Assembly: GCF_041080865.1 (NCBI RefSeq) | Contig: NZ_CP160906.1 | Location: 1,984,001 to 2,048,000, forward strand | Reading direction: 5' to 3' | DNA length: 64,000 nucleotides | From: Psychromonas sp. MME1 | GTDB lineage: Bacteria > Pseudomonadota > Gammaproteobacteria > Enterobacterales > Psychromonadaceae | Part shown: positions 50,981 through 63,507 of the stretch, one piece after another | Position numbering within the stretch: position 1 is the stretch's first letter | How the letters are laid out: the number at the start of each line of letters is the position of its first letter | The notes under the pieces: generated by a model | Told to the model about the DNA's origin: nothing | Seen by the model: the letters and a program-made list of their open reading frames with translations, nothing else | Database searches by the model: none | Position numbers and translations under genes: made by a program

Positions 50981-52750
50981 TTATTCGCTATGATGGCTAT
51001 ACATAGACGTTATCAGCTCTGCATGTCGCTCACTCACTTTTCCTCGGCAAAGTTTCATGGTCGGCGTTAATAAACCTGACTCAATCGTCGGCTCCTCGGT
51101 AATTAACCTGAAGCTACGTATTTTTTCCCAGTCATTAATCGTTGCATTGATTTGATCGACGTGTTTTTGCAAGGACTGCATAATGCAATGATCCGCATCC
51201 TGAGACTCAGCACATTCAGGCGAGTTTTGATAGGTGGTAAATGCTCTTTGGAAAGCTTCGCCTTCCGCAAAAAGCAGTGCGCTAACAAATGAGCGACCAT
51301 CTGCAATCACCATTGCAGCATCAACTAAAGGATGTTTAAGTAGAGCTTGCTCAAGCGGTACGGGCGAAACAAATTTACCCGTTGAGGTTTTACAAATATC
51401 ACTCAAGCGTCCAGTAATAATCAAATTTCCATGTTTGTCGAATACTCCCGTATCGCCAGTACAAAACCAGCCGTCATCATCAAAACGACTAGCCGTATAC
51501 TCGGGCATTTTATGATACCCCAGCATGATGTTTGGTCCCTTACAGCGAATCTCCCCCTCTTCTCCCCGAATTTCCACCAGCACATCGGGAAAAGCGGGGC
51601 CAACTGTTCCTGGATGATTATGACCAGGATAATTAGCAGTTAACACTGGCGATGTTTCCGTTAAACCATAACCTTGATAAATGGGAATACCTGCATTAAT
51701 AAAAAAACGACATAAATGTTCATCGAGAGCGGCACCACCAGCAATGACTGTTTTTAATCGACCTCCTAAACCCGATCTGATTTTTTTAAATAGCAATTTA
51801 TCTGCGGCAAATTTACTGAGCGCATTAGCATTATCTTGATGCCCGACTTGCACACTCCAATTGCCCAGTGCTTTTATTAAAGAAGAGGAGCTGTCTATTT
51901 TTTCATGTAATTTCGAATAGAGTTTTTCTAAAATACGCGGCACCATGGTCATTATCGTAGGCTCGACTATCGGTAAATACTCTTTAAGCTTTTGCACGTC
52001 ATCAGCAAAATAGATGGGCACCCCCTGACAGAAATAGGTATAAACCACCGTACGTTCAAAACAATGCGCAAGAGGTAATGCACTGAGCGCCCTATCTTTA
52101 CTATGATCCAGAGGATAACGCTGTATAGCAGCAACGATTTGGCTACATAGATTATTATGGCTAAGGACAACACCTTTAGGATCACCAGTGCTACCTGATG
52201 TATAAATAATGGTGGCAATATCATCGGGCTTTAGCTGTGCACAAAGTTGTCGATATAGCTCCGGTTTAGCCAGTGATAATTGGTCGCCTTTTTTTAGCAA
52301 ATCGTTAAAATTGACATAGTTACTTTTTTGCTGATGGGCAACATCTCTTAAGATTACTTTTTTTAATGACTTGCATTCACTTTGTGCAAAAGTCCATAAC
52401 TCAGGATCATCTACATAGGCAAAACGGCAAGCTGAATCTTTGAGTTGATAGGCAAGATTTTGTTTGCTGATTTTAGGGAATACTGCGGTACTGTAACCAC
52501 CCGCTAACATTATGGCCAAATCCACCATTAACCACCAAGGGCTAGAATTAGCAATAATAGCTACCACATCGCCACGCTTTAAGCCTAACGCAGCAAATCC
52601 CAAAGCCATACGACGAATAGTTTCTAAAAAATGTTCAGATGAAAGGGGAGAAAAACCATCTCCTCGACGATAAAAAAACGCTCCACTACTACGGAAAGTG
52701 GTAAAAGATTGTTGCACAAGTTCTGGTAATGTCATTCCTTCTTTCGTCAT
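50981..52750 (-). CDS. Long-chain fatty acyl-CoA synthetase (AMP-forming)
   Basis: 589 residues of the ANL superfamily. The P-loop-like motif is IIYTSGSTGDPKGVVLSHNN, with YQGYGLTETSPV (A5) and GWFCTGDTGVFDKHGNLII (A7), and K near the C-terminus (LLTPTMKLCRGKVSERH). It resembles FAA/FadD15-type long-chain synthetases rather than E. coli FadD. It is the first gene of the lipid operon; the 335 bases upstream of it carry no other gene that I recognise. Confidence 0.9.
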   Translation of the reverse strand: MTKEGMTLPELVQQSFTTFRSSGAFFYRRGDGFSPLSSEHFLETIRRMALGFAALGLKRGDVVAIIANSSPWWLMVDLAIMLAGGYSTAVFPKISKQNLAYQLKDSACRFAYVDDPELWTFAQSECKSLKKVILRDVAHQQKSNYVNFNDLLKKGDQLSLAKPELYRQLCAQLKPDDIATIIYTSGSTGDPKGVVLSHNNLCSQIVAAIQRYPLDHSKDRALSALPLAHCFERTVVYTYFCQGVPIYFADDVQKLKEYLPIVEPTIMTMVPRILEKLYSKLHEKIDSSSSLIKALGNWSVQVGHQDNANALSKFAADKLLFKKIRSGLGGRLKTVIAGGAALDEHLCRFFINAGIPIYQGYGLTETSPVLTANYPGHNHPGTVGPAFPDVLVEIRGEEGEIRCKGPNIMLGYHKMPEYTASRFDDDGWFCTGDTGVFDKHGNLIITGRLSDICKTSTGKFVSPVPLEQALLKHPLVDAAMVIADGRSFVSALLFAEGEAFQRAFTTYQNSPECAESQDADHCIMQSLQKHVDQINATINDWEKIRSFRLITEEPTIESGLLTPTMKLCRGKVSERHAELITSMYSHHSE

Positions 52751-53052
52751 AACATGAATCCCTCTGTTTCACCTGCGGGTATTGCATATTAAGTATAGGG
52801 CGGCTTTGCCATTGGGCAAACGTAACCGATCTGTTTGTTTTGTTTATCTGTGAGTTAGCTTGAAATAATAGGTAAATATAATGGGGTGTGGAGTTCAGTC
52901 CGCATGGCTATGCGAAGCATGGTGAATAATAGTTCTAAGCAAAAAAAATATAAAAATGCAGACTCAAACCTGCGCACCATTTACTCTCAGATAAAGCAAC
53001 CAATAGAGTAATAACAAGCAAGGATATGGGATTTTCTATATTACAGAAATGA
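52751..53052. other. Intergenic region without a recognised gene
   Basis: Between the acyl-CoA synthetase start and the tRNA-Ser terminator. It should hold the lipid operon promoter. I see no clear -35/-10 pair or FadR-type operator. A stretch at about 52957-52977 resembles a tRNA T-arm (GCAGGTTTGAGTCTGC on the minus strand), but I could not build a cloverleaf around it. Confidence 0.5.
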
Positions 53053-53080
53053 AAAAGGCTTCTCAATTGAGAAGCCTTTA
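53053..53080 (-). terminator. Rho-independent terminator after tRNA-Ser
   Basis: Stem AAAGGCTTCTC, loop AATT, GAGAAGCCTTT, followed by further T residues on the minus strand. It starts a few bases after the tRNA-Ser CCA end. Confidence 0.85.
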
Positions 53081-53085
53081 AAATG

Positions 53086-53176
53086 TGGCGGAGGAGGAGA
53101 GATTTGAACTCTCGGAGAGCTATTAACCCTCGCTGGTTTTCAAGACCAGTGCATTAAGCCGCTCTGCCACCCCTCC
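53086..53176 (-). tRNA. tRNA-Ser (UGA)
   Basis: A 91-nt class II tRNA read on the minus strand: acceptor GGAGGGG, anticodon loop CTTGAAA with TGA anticodon, long variable arm (GAGGGTTAATAGCTCTC), T-arm GAGAGTTCAAATCTCTC, encoded CCA. Confidence 0.96.
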
Positions 53177-56247
<3,071 letters not shown>

Positions 56248-56281
56248 TGGTAACAAACTAGGTTTTCATTGCGCAGCAATA

Positions 56282-56312
56282 GATGAGAGTAAAAAATAGT
56301 CTACTCTCATCT
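56282..56312 (+). repeat. Perfect 10-bp inverted repeat between leuS and lptE
   Basis: GATGAGAGTA, eleven-base loop, TACTCTCATC, followed by TTATTGATATT. It could be a weak terminator or attenuating hairpin after leuS; there is no true T-run. Confidence 0.5.
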
Positions 56313-56344
56313 TATTGATATTAACTAACCGAAAAGGCTTCTTA

Positions 56345-56906
56345 ATGATCTCTTATTTTTGTAACCTCTTATATGCCAAGCAGCGATACTGCAAAAGCTC
56401 TTTTATTTTATGCACAACACTCTTACTCAGTGGCTGTGGATTTCACCTCAAGCATGTCGATGGATTAGCCGATAAATATCCGCAACTTTACCTGCAAACG
56501 CATGAACCGAATGGTGATTTAGCACGTTTTGTTAAGGTTCGCCTCCGTGGTGCAGGTATCGAGCTTGTCCCTAATCCTGATGCCAATATCGCGACCTTAA
56601 AAATAGACTCAGAGCGTCGTTCATCACGCACTATCTCACTTTATGTGAACGCACAAAATGCTGAACAAGAAATCAGTTACAACCTAAATTATTCAATTCA
56701 AACACCAGGCTATCAAGCGCAGGAGTTCAGTGTTAATTTATACCGTGATTTTTTGGATAATTCAGCAAAAGCATTGGCAAAGTCGCGCGAATCAGAGCGC
56801 TTACTCAAAACTACGTAGTATTGCCGCGGATAACATAATAACAACGATGCTTAGCCTAAATATTAACAATGCAGATAAATTACCCGAAGCAACGGTAACC
56901 GAGTGA
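56345..56906 (+). pseudogene. lptE: LptE, LPS transport lipoprotein, frameshifted near the C-terminus
   Basis: LptE plugs the LptD barrel that places LPS in the outer membrane. Start at ATG 56345, with AAAAGG upstream. The signal peptide ends in LLLSGC (Cys31). The core GFHLKHVDGLADKYPQLYLQ and VKVRLRGAGIELVPNPDANI is typical. The frame stops after SRESERLLKTT. In the next frame LRSIAADNIITTMLSLNINN continues to a TGA at 56906, a normal LptE tail. One A too many (or two bases missing) in the AAAA run at 56807-56810 explains it. The gene is normally essential. Confidence 0.87.
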
Positions 56907-56912
56907 TTATTT

Positions 56913-57917
56913 GTGCGAATTTATCCTGAGCAGTTACTGCAACACTTAAAACAAAAAATACCTCATTGCTGCCTGATTTTTGGCGATGAGGCACTGCTCT
57001 GTTTGGAAGCCCGAGATCAAATTCAACGGGTTGCCAAAACAGCGGGGTTTATGGAGACCTTCTCCTTCAGCTTGGACGGGAAGTTCTCAGGTGACCTTAT
57101 TTACAATGAGTTTAATTGCCACTCTCTTTTTTCAGAAAAAAAAATTATTGAGCTTAGCTTTACTAAAACAAGTAAAGAAAACACCGCGTTTATCCGTGAA
57201 ATAACCACGCTCATTAACGACGATATATTATTAGTTTTGCAAGGCCCAAAACTTAATAGCCAACAACTCAATAGTGTTTGGTTTAAAACCCTTGAGCAAC
57301 AAGGTATCTATATTTCCACCAACACTCCCGCTGCACATAGGCTACCCCAGTGGATGTTCCAACGCTTAAAGGCGTTAAACTTACACGCAGACAAAGAGGT
57401 CATTGACTATCTTTGTACCCACTTTGAAGGCAATTTATTAGCGGCAAAACAAGAATTTGAAAAACTCTCTTTACTTTACCCAAAGCAACACTTAACGTTA
57501 AAGCAAGTTGAGCAGTCGATTACGACACATAATCATTACAGCCTTTTTCAATGGATAGATTGCTTACTAGCTGGTGATCAAATTCGCGCGACGCGTATAT
57601 TCAAACAACTTAAAGCAGAAGGCAGTGAGATTCTGCTGTTAAGTGCCACCCTTAATAATGAGGTTGTTAAATTACTTAAGTTAAGTTATCAGCGCCAACA
57701 TACGCCATTAACACAACTATTTAAACAGCAAAAACCGATGCTCTGGGCAACTAAGCAACAGCTTATTACGGATGCATTAACACGCCTGAGTAGTGCTCAA
57801 CTTGAAAAGACACTCAATTGCTGTGCCGAATTAGAAATTGCCATTAAAGTGGATAATAGCGATGATAACTGGCTACAACTTGAGGCCATCAGCAGATCAT
57901 TTTTTAGTAAAGAGTAG
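56913..57917 (+). CDS. holA: HolA, DNA polymerase III delta subunit
   Basis: 334 residues from a GTG start giving MRIYPEQLLQHLKQ, the usual family N-terminus. The AAA-like fold is degenerate, with LIFGDEALLCLEARDQI near the start, and a C-terminal helical domain of clamp-loader type follows. Delta opens the beta clamp. It starts 6 bases after the repaired lptE end, the conserved leuS-lptE-holA-nadD order. Confidence 0.93.
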   Translation: MRIYPEQLLQHLKQKIPHCCLIFGDEALLCLEARDQIQRVAKTAGFMETFSFSLDGKFSGDLIYNEFNCHSLFSEKKIIELSFTKTSKENTAFIREITTLINDDILLVLQGPKLNSQQLNSVWFKTLEQQGIYISTNTPAAHRLPQWMFQRLKALNLHADKEVIDYLCTHFEGNLLAAKQEFEKLSLLYPKQHLTLKQVEQSITTHNHYSLFQWIDCLLAGDQIRATRIFKQLKAEGSEILLLSATLNNEVVKLLKLSYQRQHTPLTQLFKQQKPMLWATKQQLITDALTRLSSAQLEKTLNCCAELEIAIKVDNSDDNWLQLEAISRSFFSKE

Positions 57918-57923
57918 CAATAG

Positions 57924-58579
57924 ATGAATCAATATAATCAACAAACCGCGATTGGATTTTTAGGCGGTACCTTTGATCCCATCCATTTTGGCCACCTTCG
58001 CCCTGCACTCGAAATCAGTACTGCTCTGGCGTTACAAAAACTCTATGTCATGCCAAATCATATCGCGCCACATAAAAAGAGCAGTCAAGCCAATGCACAA
58101 CAGCGCAGTGAGATGGTGCGTTTAGCAATACAAGATCAAGCCAATATAGAGATAGATACCAGAGAGCTAAATCGACACGCTAAAAGTTATACTATTGATA
58201 CGCTCAAAGAGTAAAAAAAGAGCACCCTAATAATCCAATCTGTTTTATTATGGGCATGGATTCACTACAAAGTTTTGACTCGTGGTATCAATGGCAGGAG
58301 ATACTTAACTACTGCCATTTAGTGATTAGTGAGCGACCAGGAACAACGCAACTATTCAATAAAACCATACAAGCGTTAGTGGAACGCTGCCGCTGTGATG
58401 ATATCGCGACCTTACATAATTTACCCTGCGGTAAAATATACTTTCAAACAACTAGCCAATTTGATATTTCATCAACGCAAATTCGTCAATTACTAAAAAA
58501 CAAGATGCCTATTGACTACTTACTGCCAGAGGCCGTTCATCAATATATTAAGCAGCAGGGTCTTTACCAAAGAGATTAA
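57924..58579 (+). pseudogene. nadD: NadD, nicotinate mononucleotide adenylyltransferase, interrupted by a frameshift
   Basis: NadD adenylates nicotinate mononucleotide in NAD synthesis. Part 1 has GFLGGTFDPIHFGHLRPALE (HxGH motif) and ends YTIDTLKE. Part 2 has PICFIMGMDSLQSFDSWYQW and the C-terminal ISSTQIRQLLKNKMPIDYLL. Between them one G is missing at 58211 (GAGTAAAAAAAG instead of GAGGTAAAAAAAG); restoring it gives DTLKEVKKEHPNNPICFI and a 218-residue enzyme. The gene is normally essential, so an error is suspected. It overlaps the convergent queE by 4 bases. Confidence 0.9.
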
Positions 58580-59253
58580 TCTATCCCCAAGTACTTATGA
58601 ACCTGCACCGACAATCGCCAATTTCGTTCAATGCAGACGCGACTGCAAAGCGCTGTCGCTCTACTCTTTTGTGAGATAGGTTGTAAACAGATCACCTTAT
58701 TCTGTATCGATATTAATGATGCTAATAGCTCATCGAGTTGCGCAATATCATGCTCAGTGCCCACGGGATGCTTAATTTCATTGGCTCGCTCAAGTGCACT
58801 CGACAGAATGGCCTTACCGCCACGCATATTGACTTTAGGCGATAACGTCACCCAACTTCTATCATCCACTAAAATAGGATGTGTACCACTGGTTTCAATT
58901 TGTGTTTGAAAAGCATATTGATGTAATAGTGTTGTCAATTCACGAAGATCATACATACAGGGCTCTCCACCTGTGATCACCACCAAATTCGCGCTATAAC
59001 CTAAGCGTTTAATCTCATCAATAATATCCTGTGCAGTGACGCCCGCCCAACAATCGGAATCATTACTTTGATCCGTCAGATTAGTTAACTGTGTCTCTTT
59101 ATCGGGATCGATATGCCAAGTATTTTTTGTATCACACCATGCACAGCCAACATCACACCCCTGTAAACGGACAAAAATAGCAGGCAAGCCAGTGAAATGA
59201 CCTTCCCCTTGGATAGTTTGAAATAATTCATTTACTTTATAGTTGCTATGCAT
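58576..59253 (-). CDS. queE: QueE, 7-carboxy-7-deazaguanine synthase
   Basis: A 225-residue radical SAM enzyme of queuosine synthesis. The cluster motif is RLQGCDVGCAWCDTKNTW (CxxxCxxC), preceded by FQTIQGEGHFTGLPAIFVR. NLVVITGGEPCMYDLREL and ETSGTHPI follow. It is of the longer E. coli type, with an insert around 45-70. It is divergent from queC, which makes the next product in the pathway. Confidence 0.95.
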   Translation of the reverse strand: MHSNYKVNELFQTIQGEGHFTGLPAIFVRLQGCDVGCAWCDTKNTWHIDPDKETQLTNLTDQSNDSDCWAGVTAQDIIDEIKRLGYSANLVVITGGEPCMYDLRELTTLLHQYAFQTQIETSGTHPILVDDRSWVTLSPKVNMRGGKAILSSALERANEIKHPVGTEHDIAQLDELLASLISIQNKVICLQPISQKSRATALCSRVCIERNWRLSVQVHKYLGID

Positions 59254-59324
59254 TCGCGTATTATACTCCGCTAATAAAAATTTGTTCGGACTTATAAGTT
59301 AATAGAACAGGAAACACAAGTATT

Positions 59325-59987
59325 ATGAATAAAAAAGTTGTCGTAATTTACTCCGGTGGCATGGACTCTTACACCGTATTGCACAAAGCGATTCAGCAAG
59401 GATTTACGCCATATGCATTAACCTTTGATTATGGACAACGCCATATCAAAGAGATTGAAGCGGCAAAAAAAGTGTGTGCCGATCTTGGCATCAACCATAA
59501 AGTGATCGATATATCTGCTATTAACGAACTTATTGGTGGTTCATCACTCACCGATAGCAATATAGATATCCCACTTGGTGATTACCAAAAAGATAACATG
59601 GTCTCAACGGTCGTACCCAATCGTAATATGATTTTGCTTTCCCTCGCGATTGGTTATGCCGTCTCATTAAAGATAGAAAAAGTCTACTACGGCGCACATT
59701 CTGGCGACCATGACATTTATCCCGACTGTCGCCCCGTATTCATCGAAAAAATGAACGATGTGGCCGCAGTCGCCAATTATGAAAAAACGGAAATTTTTTC
59801 TCCCTATTTACATAGCGACAAGGTTGGTATTCTAAAAGATGGCTTAGCGATGGGACTAGATTATATCAATACGTGGACTTGCTACAATGGCCGAGAAAAA
59901 GCATGCGGTCACTGTGGTAGTTGTCTGGAGCGACTCCATGCATTCGCTGCTAATGGTGTAACCGATCCCGTTGCGTACGAAGCATAA
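59325..59987 (+). CDS. queC: QueC, 7-cyano-7-deazaguanine (preQ0) synthase
   Basis: 220 residues. The ATP pyrophosphatase loop SGGMDSYT lies at about 10-17. Zinc ligands are the four Cys in [18 protein letters not shown]. It converts carboxydeazaguanine to preQ0. Start codon ATG follows CAGGAAAC. Adjacent to queE, head to head. Confidence 0.96.
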   Translation: MNKKVVVIYSGGMDSYTVLHKAIQQGFTPYALTFDYGQRHIKEIEAAKKVCADLGINHKVIDISAINELIGGSSLTDSNIDIPLGDYQKDNMVSTVVPNRNMILLSLAIGYAVSLKIEKVYYGAHSGDHDIYPDCRPVFIEKMNDVAAVANYEKTEIFSPYLHSDKVGILKDGLAMGLDYINTWTCYNGREKACGHCGSCLERLHAFAANGVTDPVAYEA

Positions 59988-60024
59988 TCAGTTGTAAAAT
60001 TCGCCCCCTTTAGCTTGAATTAAT

Positions 60025-60052
60025 TTTTCATTAATAAAGGAGGCGCTATAAT
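60025..60052 (+). promoter_or_regulatory. Candidate promoter of cti
   Basis: TATAAT at 60047-60052 is a consensus -10. TTTTCA sixteen bases upstream is a weak -35. It lies about 55 bases before the cti ATG. An inverted repeat with arms TAAAGG(A)GGCG and CGCC(C)CCTTTA brackets the region (about 60002-60046). Confidence 0.4.
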
Positions 60053-60104
60053 TATCGGTAGTCATTTACTATAAAGCAACACATCAAACGAAAGGACTCT
60101 AGCA

Positions 60105-62447
60105 ATGCTATTACGGCAGCTCTTGATAGTACTAAGCACTCTTTTTATCTTCTCTTGTTCAGATACCACAAAAGAGATGAATGAAGATTATGGCACACCG
60201 CAAGTCCGCGATCGCATACGCCCTAACGATGACCCCCTCGCTATTGATTACCTAACACAAGTAAAGCCTATAATTGATCAACGCTGCGTTGTTTGCCATG
60301 GCTGTTACGATGCCCCCTGCCAGTTAAAACTCACCTCACCAGAGGGGATAGATAGAGGCACCTCAATCGAGAGTGTTTATGCCACTCGTCTATTTGAAAC
60401 TGAACCTACTCGATTATTTATCGATCATAAAACAACGCAAGCGTGGCGCGATAATCATTTCAATTCCATATTAAATGAACGAGATCAGACACCGACCGCA
60501 AACTTGCAAGGCAGTGTGCTATATCAACTACTAGTACAGAAAATGAAACATCCGCTTCCAAATGTCGCGGTACTGCCCGATGATTTTGATTTTTCTTTAG
60601 ATAGAGAGCAGCAATGCCCAAGTATCGAAGAGTTTGCTAGCTACGCGGAAGACAAACCACTTGCGGGCATGCCCTATGGCCTACCACAGCTAAGTAACAG
60701 CGAATTTAAAAAAATAGAGAAGTGGATTAGTCAAGGCGCACCAATGGCACAACCAATAGCACTCAATGACAATATGCTCGCTGAAATTGAAAAATGGGAG
60801 ATGTTATTAAATGGCAAGGATAATAAATCGCAACTAATCAGCCGCTATATTTATGAACATCTGTTTTTAGCGCATATCTATTTTTCAGAACAGACTACAG
60901 ACAATAACAAGCAACCGATATTTTTCCGATTGGTGCGTTCAACAACGCCACCAGGAACAGACGTGGATGAAATTGCAACGCGACGCCCCTACACAAAACC
61001 ACCCGTTGATCAATTTTACTATCGCTTACTTCGCGATACAGAAACCATATTAACAAAAACACATATGCCCTATGCACTGAACAAGGATAAATTAGCACGT
61101 TGGAATGCATTGTTCTATAAAGCTCATTTTAGCGTCGAAAATCTACCAAGCTACGAAAAGGGGTACGATCCGTTCAGCACATTTGCAGCTATCCCTGCAC
61201 ATTCCCGTTATCAATTTATGCTCGATGAAGCTCACTTTACGATTATGGGATTTATTAAGGGTCCCGTTTGCCGAGGACGAATCGCCTTAAATGTTATACG
61301 AGACAAGTTTTGGGTCTTTTTTGTCGCCCCAGAACTAACAAATTCAAAGGCGTATGACGAATTTATCCTGGGGCAAGCAGAAAATTTGCAATTACCATCG
61401 GACTATAGTGAAAATCATCTCGCTCTTACCACTTGGCATAAATTCTCTAAATTAGAACAAAAATACATTGCCGCACAGGACACTGCCTTAAAAAGTACCA
61501 AAAAAATAGATCAATACCTCGGTCTAAATGGTATCTGGAACGGTAATGAAAATGCTGGATTAACTATTTTTAGGCATGCAGATAATGCTCAAGTAGTAAA
61601 AGGGTTACAGGGTCCCCACCCTAAAACAGCATGGTTAATTAACTACCCCATTTTAGAACGAATTCATTACCTATTAGTTGCAGGCTATGATGTTTACGGG
61701 CGAGTAGGTCATGAATTAACCACACGGTTGTATATGGACTTTTTAAGAATTGAAAGTGAAATGGACTTCATCACCCTACTTCCGATTGGCAACCGCACCG
61801 ATGAAATTAATAGTTGGTACCTTGACGCTAATAAAGATTTAAAAACTTACTTTGATGAAAATAGTTTTTTCTTACATAAACAAAATAATTTAACCTATGT
61901 AACAAGTAACCCGAAAAAAGAGTTATTTAACAAATTAAAACAACACTACCAAGAGCCGTTAAGCACGACACAACGCGATAAACAACGATTGGATCTCGTT
62001 AATGAGCCCTTAGCGAGATTGAATCATTTACCAAACCACGCCGTTCAGCAATTATCACAGGCGAGCTTTATATTAGTTGAAGATGCCAATGAAGGAGAGC
62101 AACTATTTAGTTTAATACGTCACAACGCTCATAAAAATGTCTCTAGCTTGTTTCGTGCAGAAAAAATGCATCTTCCCGATCAAGATACCGCTGAAATATA
62201 TACGGGTTTATTAAGTAACTACCCTGAAACTATTTTTGCGTTCAAGGCTTCACAGCAAGCAGCATTTAGTCAACAACTTGCCGCAGTCGCTGATGCCGAA
62301 AGTTATGCGAAGTTACTGGATAAATATGGAGTTCGCCGCAGTAGTAAAAACTTCTGGGAGGTGAGCGATACAATTCATCGCTTATATCAACAAGGTGATG
62401 CGATTAACTCCGGTTTGTTTGATTATAATCGCTTAGATAATCGCTAA
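60105..62447 (+). CDS. cti: Cti, fatty acid cis/trans isomerase
   Basis: 780 residues. The lipoprotein-type signal peptide has Cys18 in LFIFSCSD. A c-type haem site CVVCH lies at 61-65 in DQRCVVCHGCYDAPCQLKLT, and the rest is the long Cti domain (YLGLNGIWNGNENAGLTIFRHADN; TTRLYMDFLRIESEMDF). Cti converts cis unsaturated phospholipid acyl chains to trans in the periplasm, stiffening the membrane during solvent or temperature stress. The lipobox suggests membrane anchoring. Stop overlaps arfB (convergent) by 4 bases. Confidence 0.93.
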   Translation: MLLRQLLIVLSTLFIFSCSDTTKEMNEDYGTPQVRDRIRPNDDPLAIDYLTQVKPIIDQRCVVCHGCYDAPCQLKLTSPEGIDRGTSIESVYATRLFETEPTRLFIDHKTTQAWRDNHFNSILNERDQTPTANLQGSVLYQLLVQKMKHPLPNVAVLPDDFDFSLDREQQCPSIEEFASYAEDKPLAGMPYGLPQLSNSEFKKIEKWISQGAPMAQPIALNDNMLAEIEKWEMLLNGKDNKSQLISRYIYEHLFLAHIYFSEQTTDNNKQPIFFRLVRSTTPPGTDVDEIATRRPYTKPPVDQFYYRLLRDTETILTKTHMPYALNKDKLARWNALFYKAHFSVENLPSYEKGYDPFSTFAAIPAHSRYQFMLDEAHFTIMGFIKGPVCRGRIALNVIRDKFWVFFVAPELTNSKAYDEFILGQAENLQLPSDYSENHLALTTWHKFSKLEQKYIAAQDTALKSTKKIDQYLGLNGIWNGNENAGLTIFRHADNAQVVKGLQGPHPKTAWLINYPILERIHYLLVAGYDVYGRVGHELTTRLYMDFLRIESEMDFITLLPIGNRTDEINSWYLDANKDLKTYFDENSFFLHKQNNLTYVTSNPKKELFNKLKQHYQEPLSTTQRDKQRLDLVNEPLARLNHLPNHAVQQLSQASFILVEDANEGEQLFSLIRHNAHKNVSSLFRAEKMHLPDQDTAEIYTGLLSNYPETIFAFKASQQAAFSQQLAAVADAESYAKLLDKYGVRRSSKNFWEVSDTIHRLYQQGDAINSGLFDYNRLDNR

Positions 62448-62860
62448 GCGTCGAAATTTTTCTTACGCATCGCTTTAATTTGTCCGCGCGCTGTTTTTTT
62501 ATCCATACGCCGATGCTGAGAACCTCGCGTTGGCTTGGTATCTCGTCGAGCCTTCTGCACAACCACCGCGGCCAAAATTAACGTTTTTAAGCGTTCCAAT
62601 GCATCACTACGATTTTTTTCTTGAGTACGATGCTGTTGCGCTTTAATGATAATCACACCATCAGCGGTGATACGCGAATCGGAGTATTTGAGTAAACGTT
62701 CTTTATAAAATGGCGGTAATGTAGAAGCGTTTATATCAAAACGAAGGTGAATGGCACTAGAGACCTTATTAACATTCTGCCCACCTGCTCCCTGCGATCT
62801 AATTGCGCTCAACTCAATTTGCCAGTCCGCTATCTCCACACCCGCTGTAATTTTTAACAT
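62444..62860 (-). CDS. arfB: ArfB (YaeJ), ribosome rescue peptidyl-tRNA hydrolase
   Basis: 138 residues. The GGQ motif is in AIRSQGAGGQNVNKVSSAIH, and the basic C-terminal tail (KARRDTKPTRGSQHRRMDKK) enters the empty mRNA channel. It releases stalled ribosomes without a stop codon. Start overlaps the upstream DTW gene by one base (TAATG). Confidence 0.94.
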   Translation of the reverse strand: MLKITAGVEIADWQIELSAIRSQGAGGQNVNKVSSAIHLRFDINASTLPPFYKERLLKYSDSRITADGVIIIKAQQHRTQEKNRSDALERLKTLILAAVVVQKARRDTKPTRGSQHRRMDKKTARGQIKAMRKKNFDA

Positions 62861-63480
62861 TATGAGGCTGTCTCTCTGCTATTTTTATCAAGATAATGTT
62901 TTTTATAAGTCCCCTCTGGCATTCTGGATATTTGATAATCAATCATGGCATTAAAACTTTCCAACAAAGGCAAATATTTTTCACTTTCGTTTTCCAATTG
63001 AGAAAGTAAATAGTAACCCGCTTCGACCGTCGATAAACCATCTTCACGCGGTGATTTACGGATACGGTAATGGCTACTCTCTGTCCCTGTTATCGCCACT
63101 TTCGGTAATTTTTGCAAAAAAGGGTTGCTCATTAATAGTTTATAGGCTTTTTTCCAACTACCATCGAGAATAATAAAATGACTGTCAAAATTAATATTGG
63201 CCTGATTTATTAAGCTATCGGCAGGAATTGCCGCCTCATCAGGGAACAATAAATAACTGTTATCAATATCAAATAAACCTTCGTCAAACAAGTTAGCAGT
63301 AGTAATTTCACAGCGCTGTAACGATAACGCTAGTATTTTGGCGGTGCCGATTGCTTTTTTTTCTTCACTCGGATCTTGCAATATGTGCAAAAAGTGTTGA
63401 TTATCAATCATTTTAATCGTTGCACAAATACATGCAGATTGTGCTTTTAAACAACGTTGGCACACGACTCGTTTGGTCAT
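62860..63480 (-). CDS. tapT: TapT-like DTW-domain tRNA-uridine aminocarboxypropyltransferase
   Basis: 206 residues. N-terminal Cys cluster CQRCLKAQSACIC, then the DTW domain: HFIILDGSWKKAYKLLMSNP (Asp-Gly-Ser-Trp in place of the more common D-x-T-W) and YRIRKSPREDGLSTVEAG. E. coli TapT makes acp3U47 in tRNA. TapT versus another DTW paralogue cannot be settled, so the symbol is tentative. Confidence 0.8.
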   Translation of the reverse strand: MTKRVVCQRCLKAQSACICATIKMIDNQHFLHILQDPSEEKKAIGTAKILALSLQRCEITTANLFDEGLFDIDNSYLLFPDEAAIPADSLINQANINFDSHFIILDGSWKKAYKLLMSNPFLQKLPKVAITGTESSHYRIRKSPREDGLSTVEAGYYLLSQLENESEKYLPLLESFNAMIDYQISRMPEGTYKKHYLDKNSRETAS

Positions 63481-63507
63481 AAATTCTCACAGCAATAAAG
63501 GAAACGG

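Noticed and set aside
52955-53010. T-arm-like sequence suggesting a broken tRNA
   Set aside because: GCAGGTTTGAGTCTGC could pair as a T-arm, but no acceptor or anticodon stem could be built around it.
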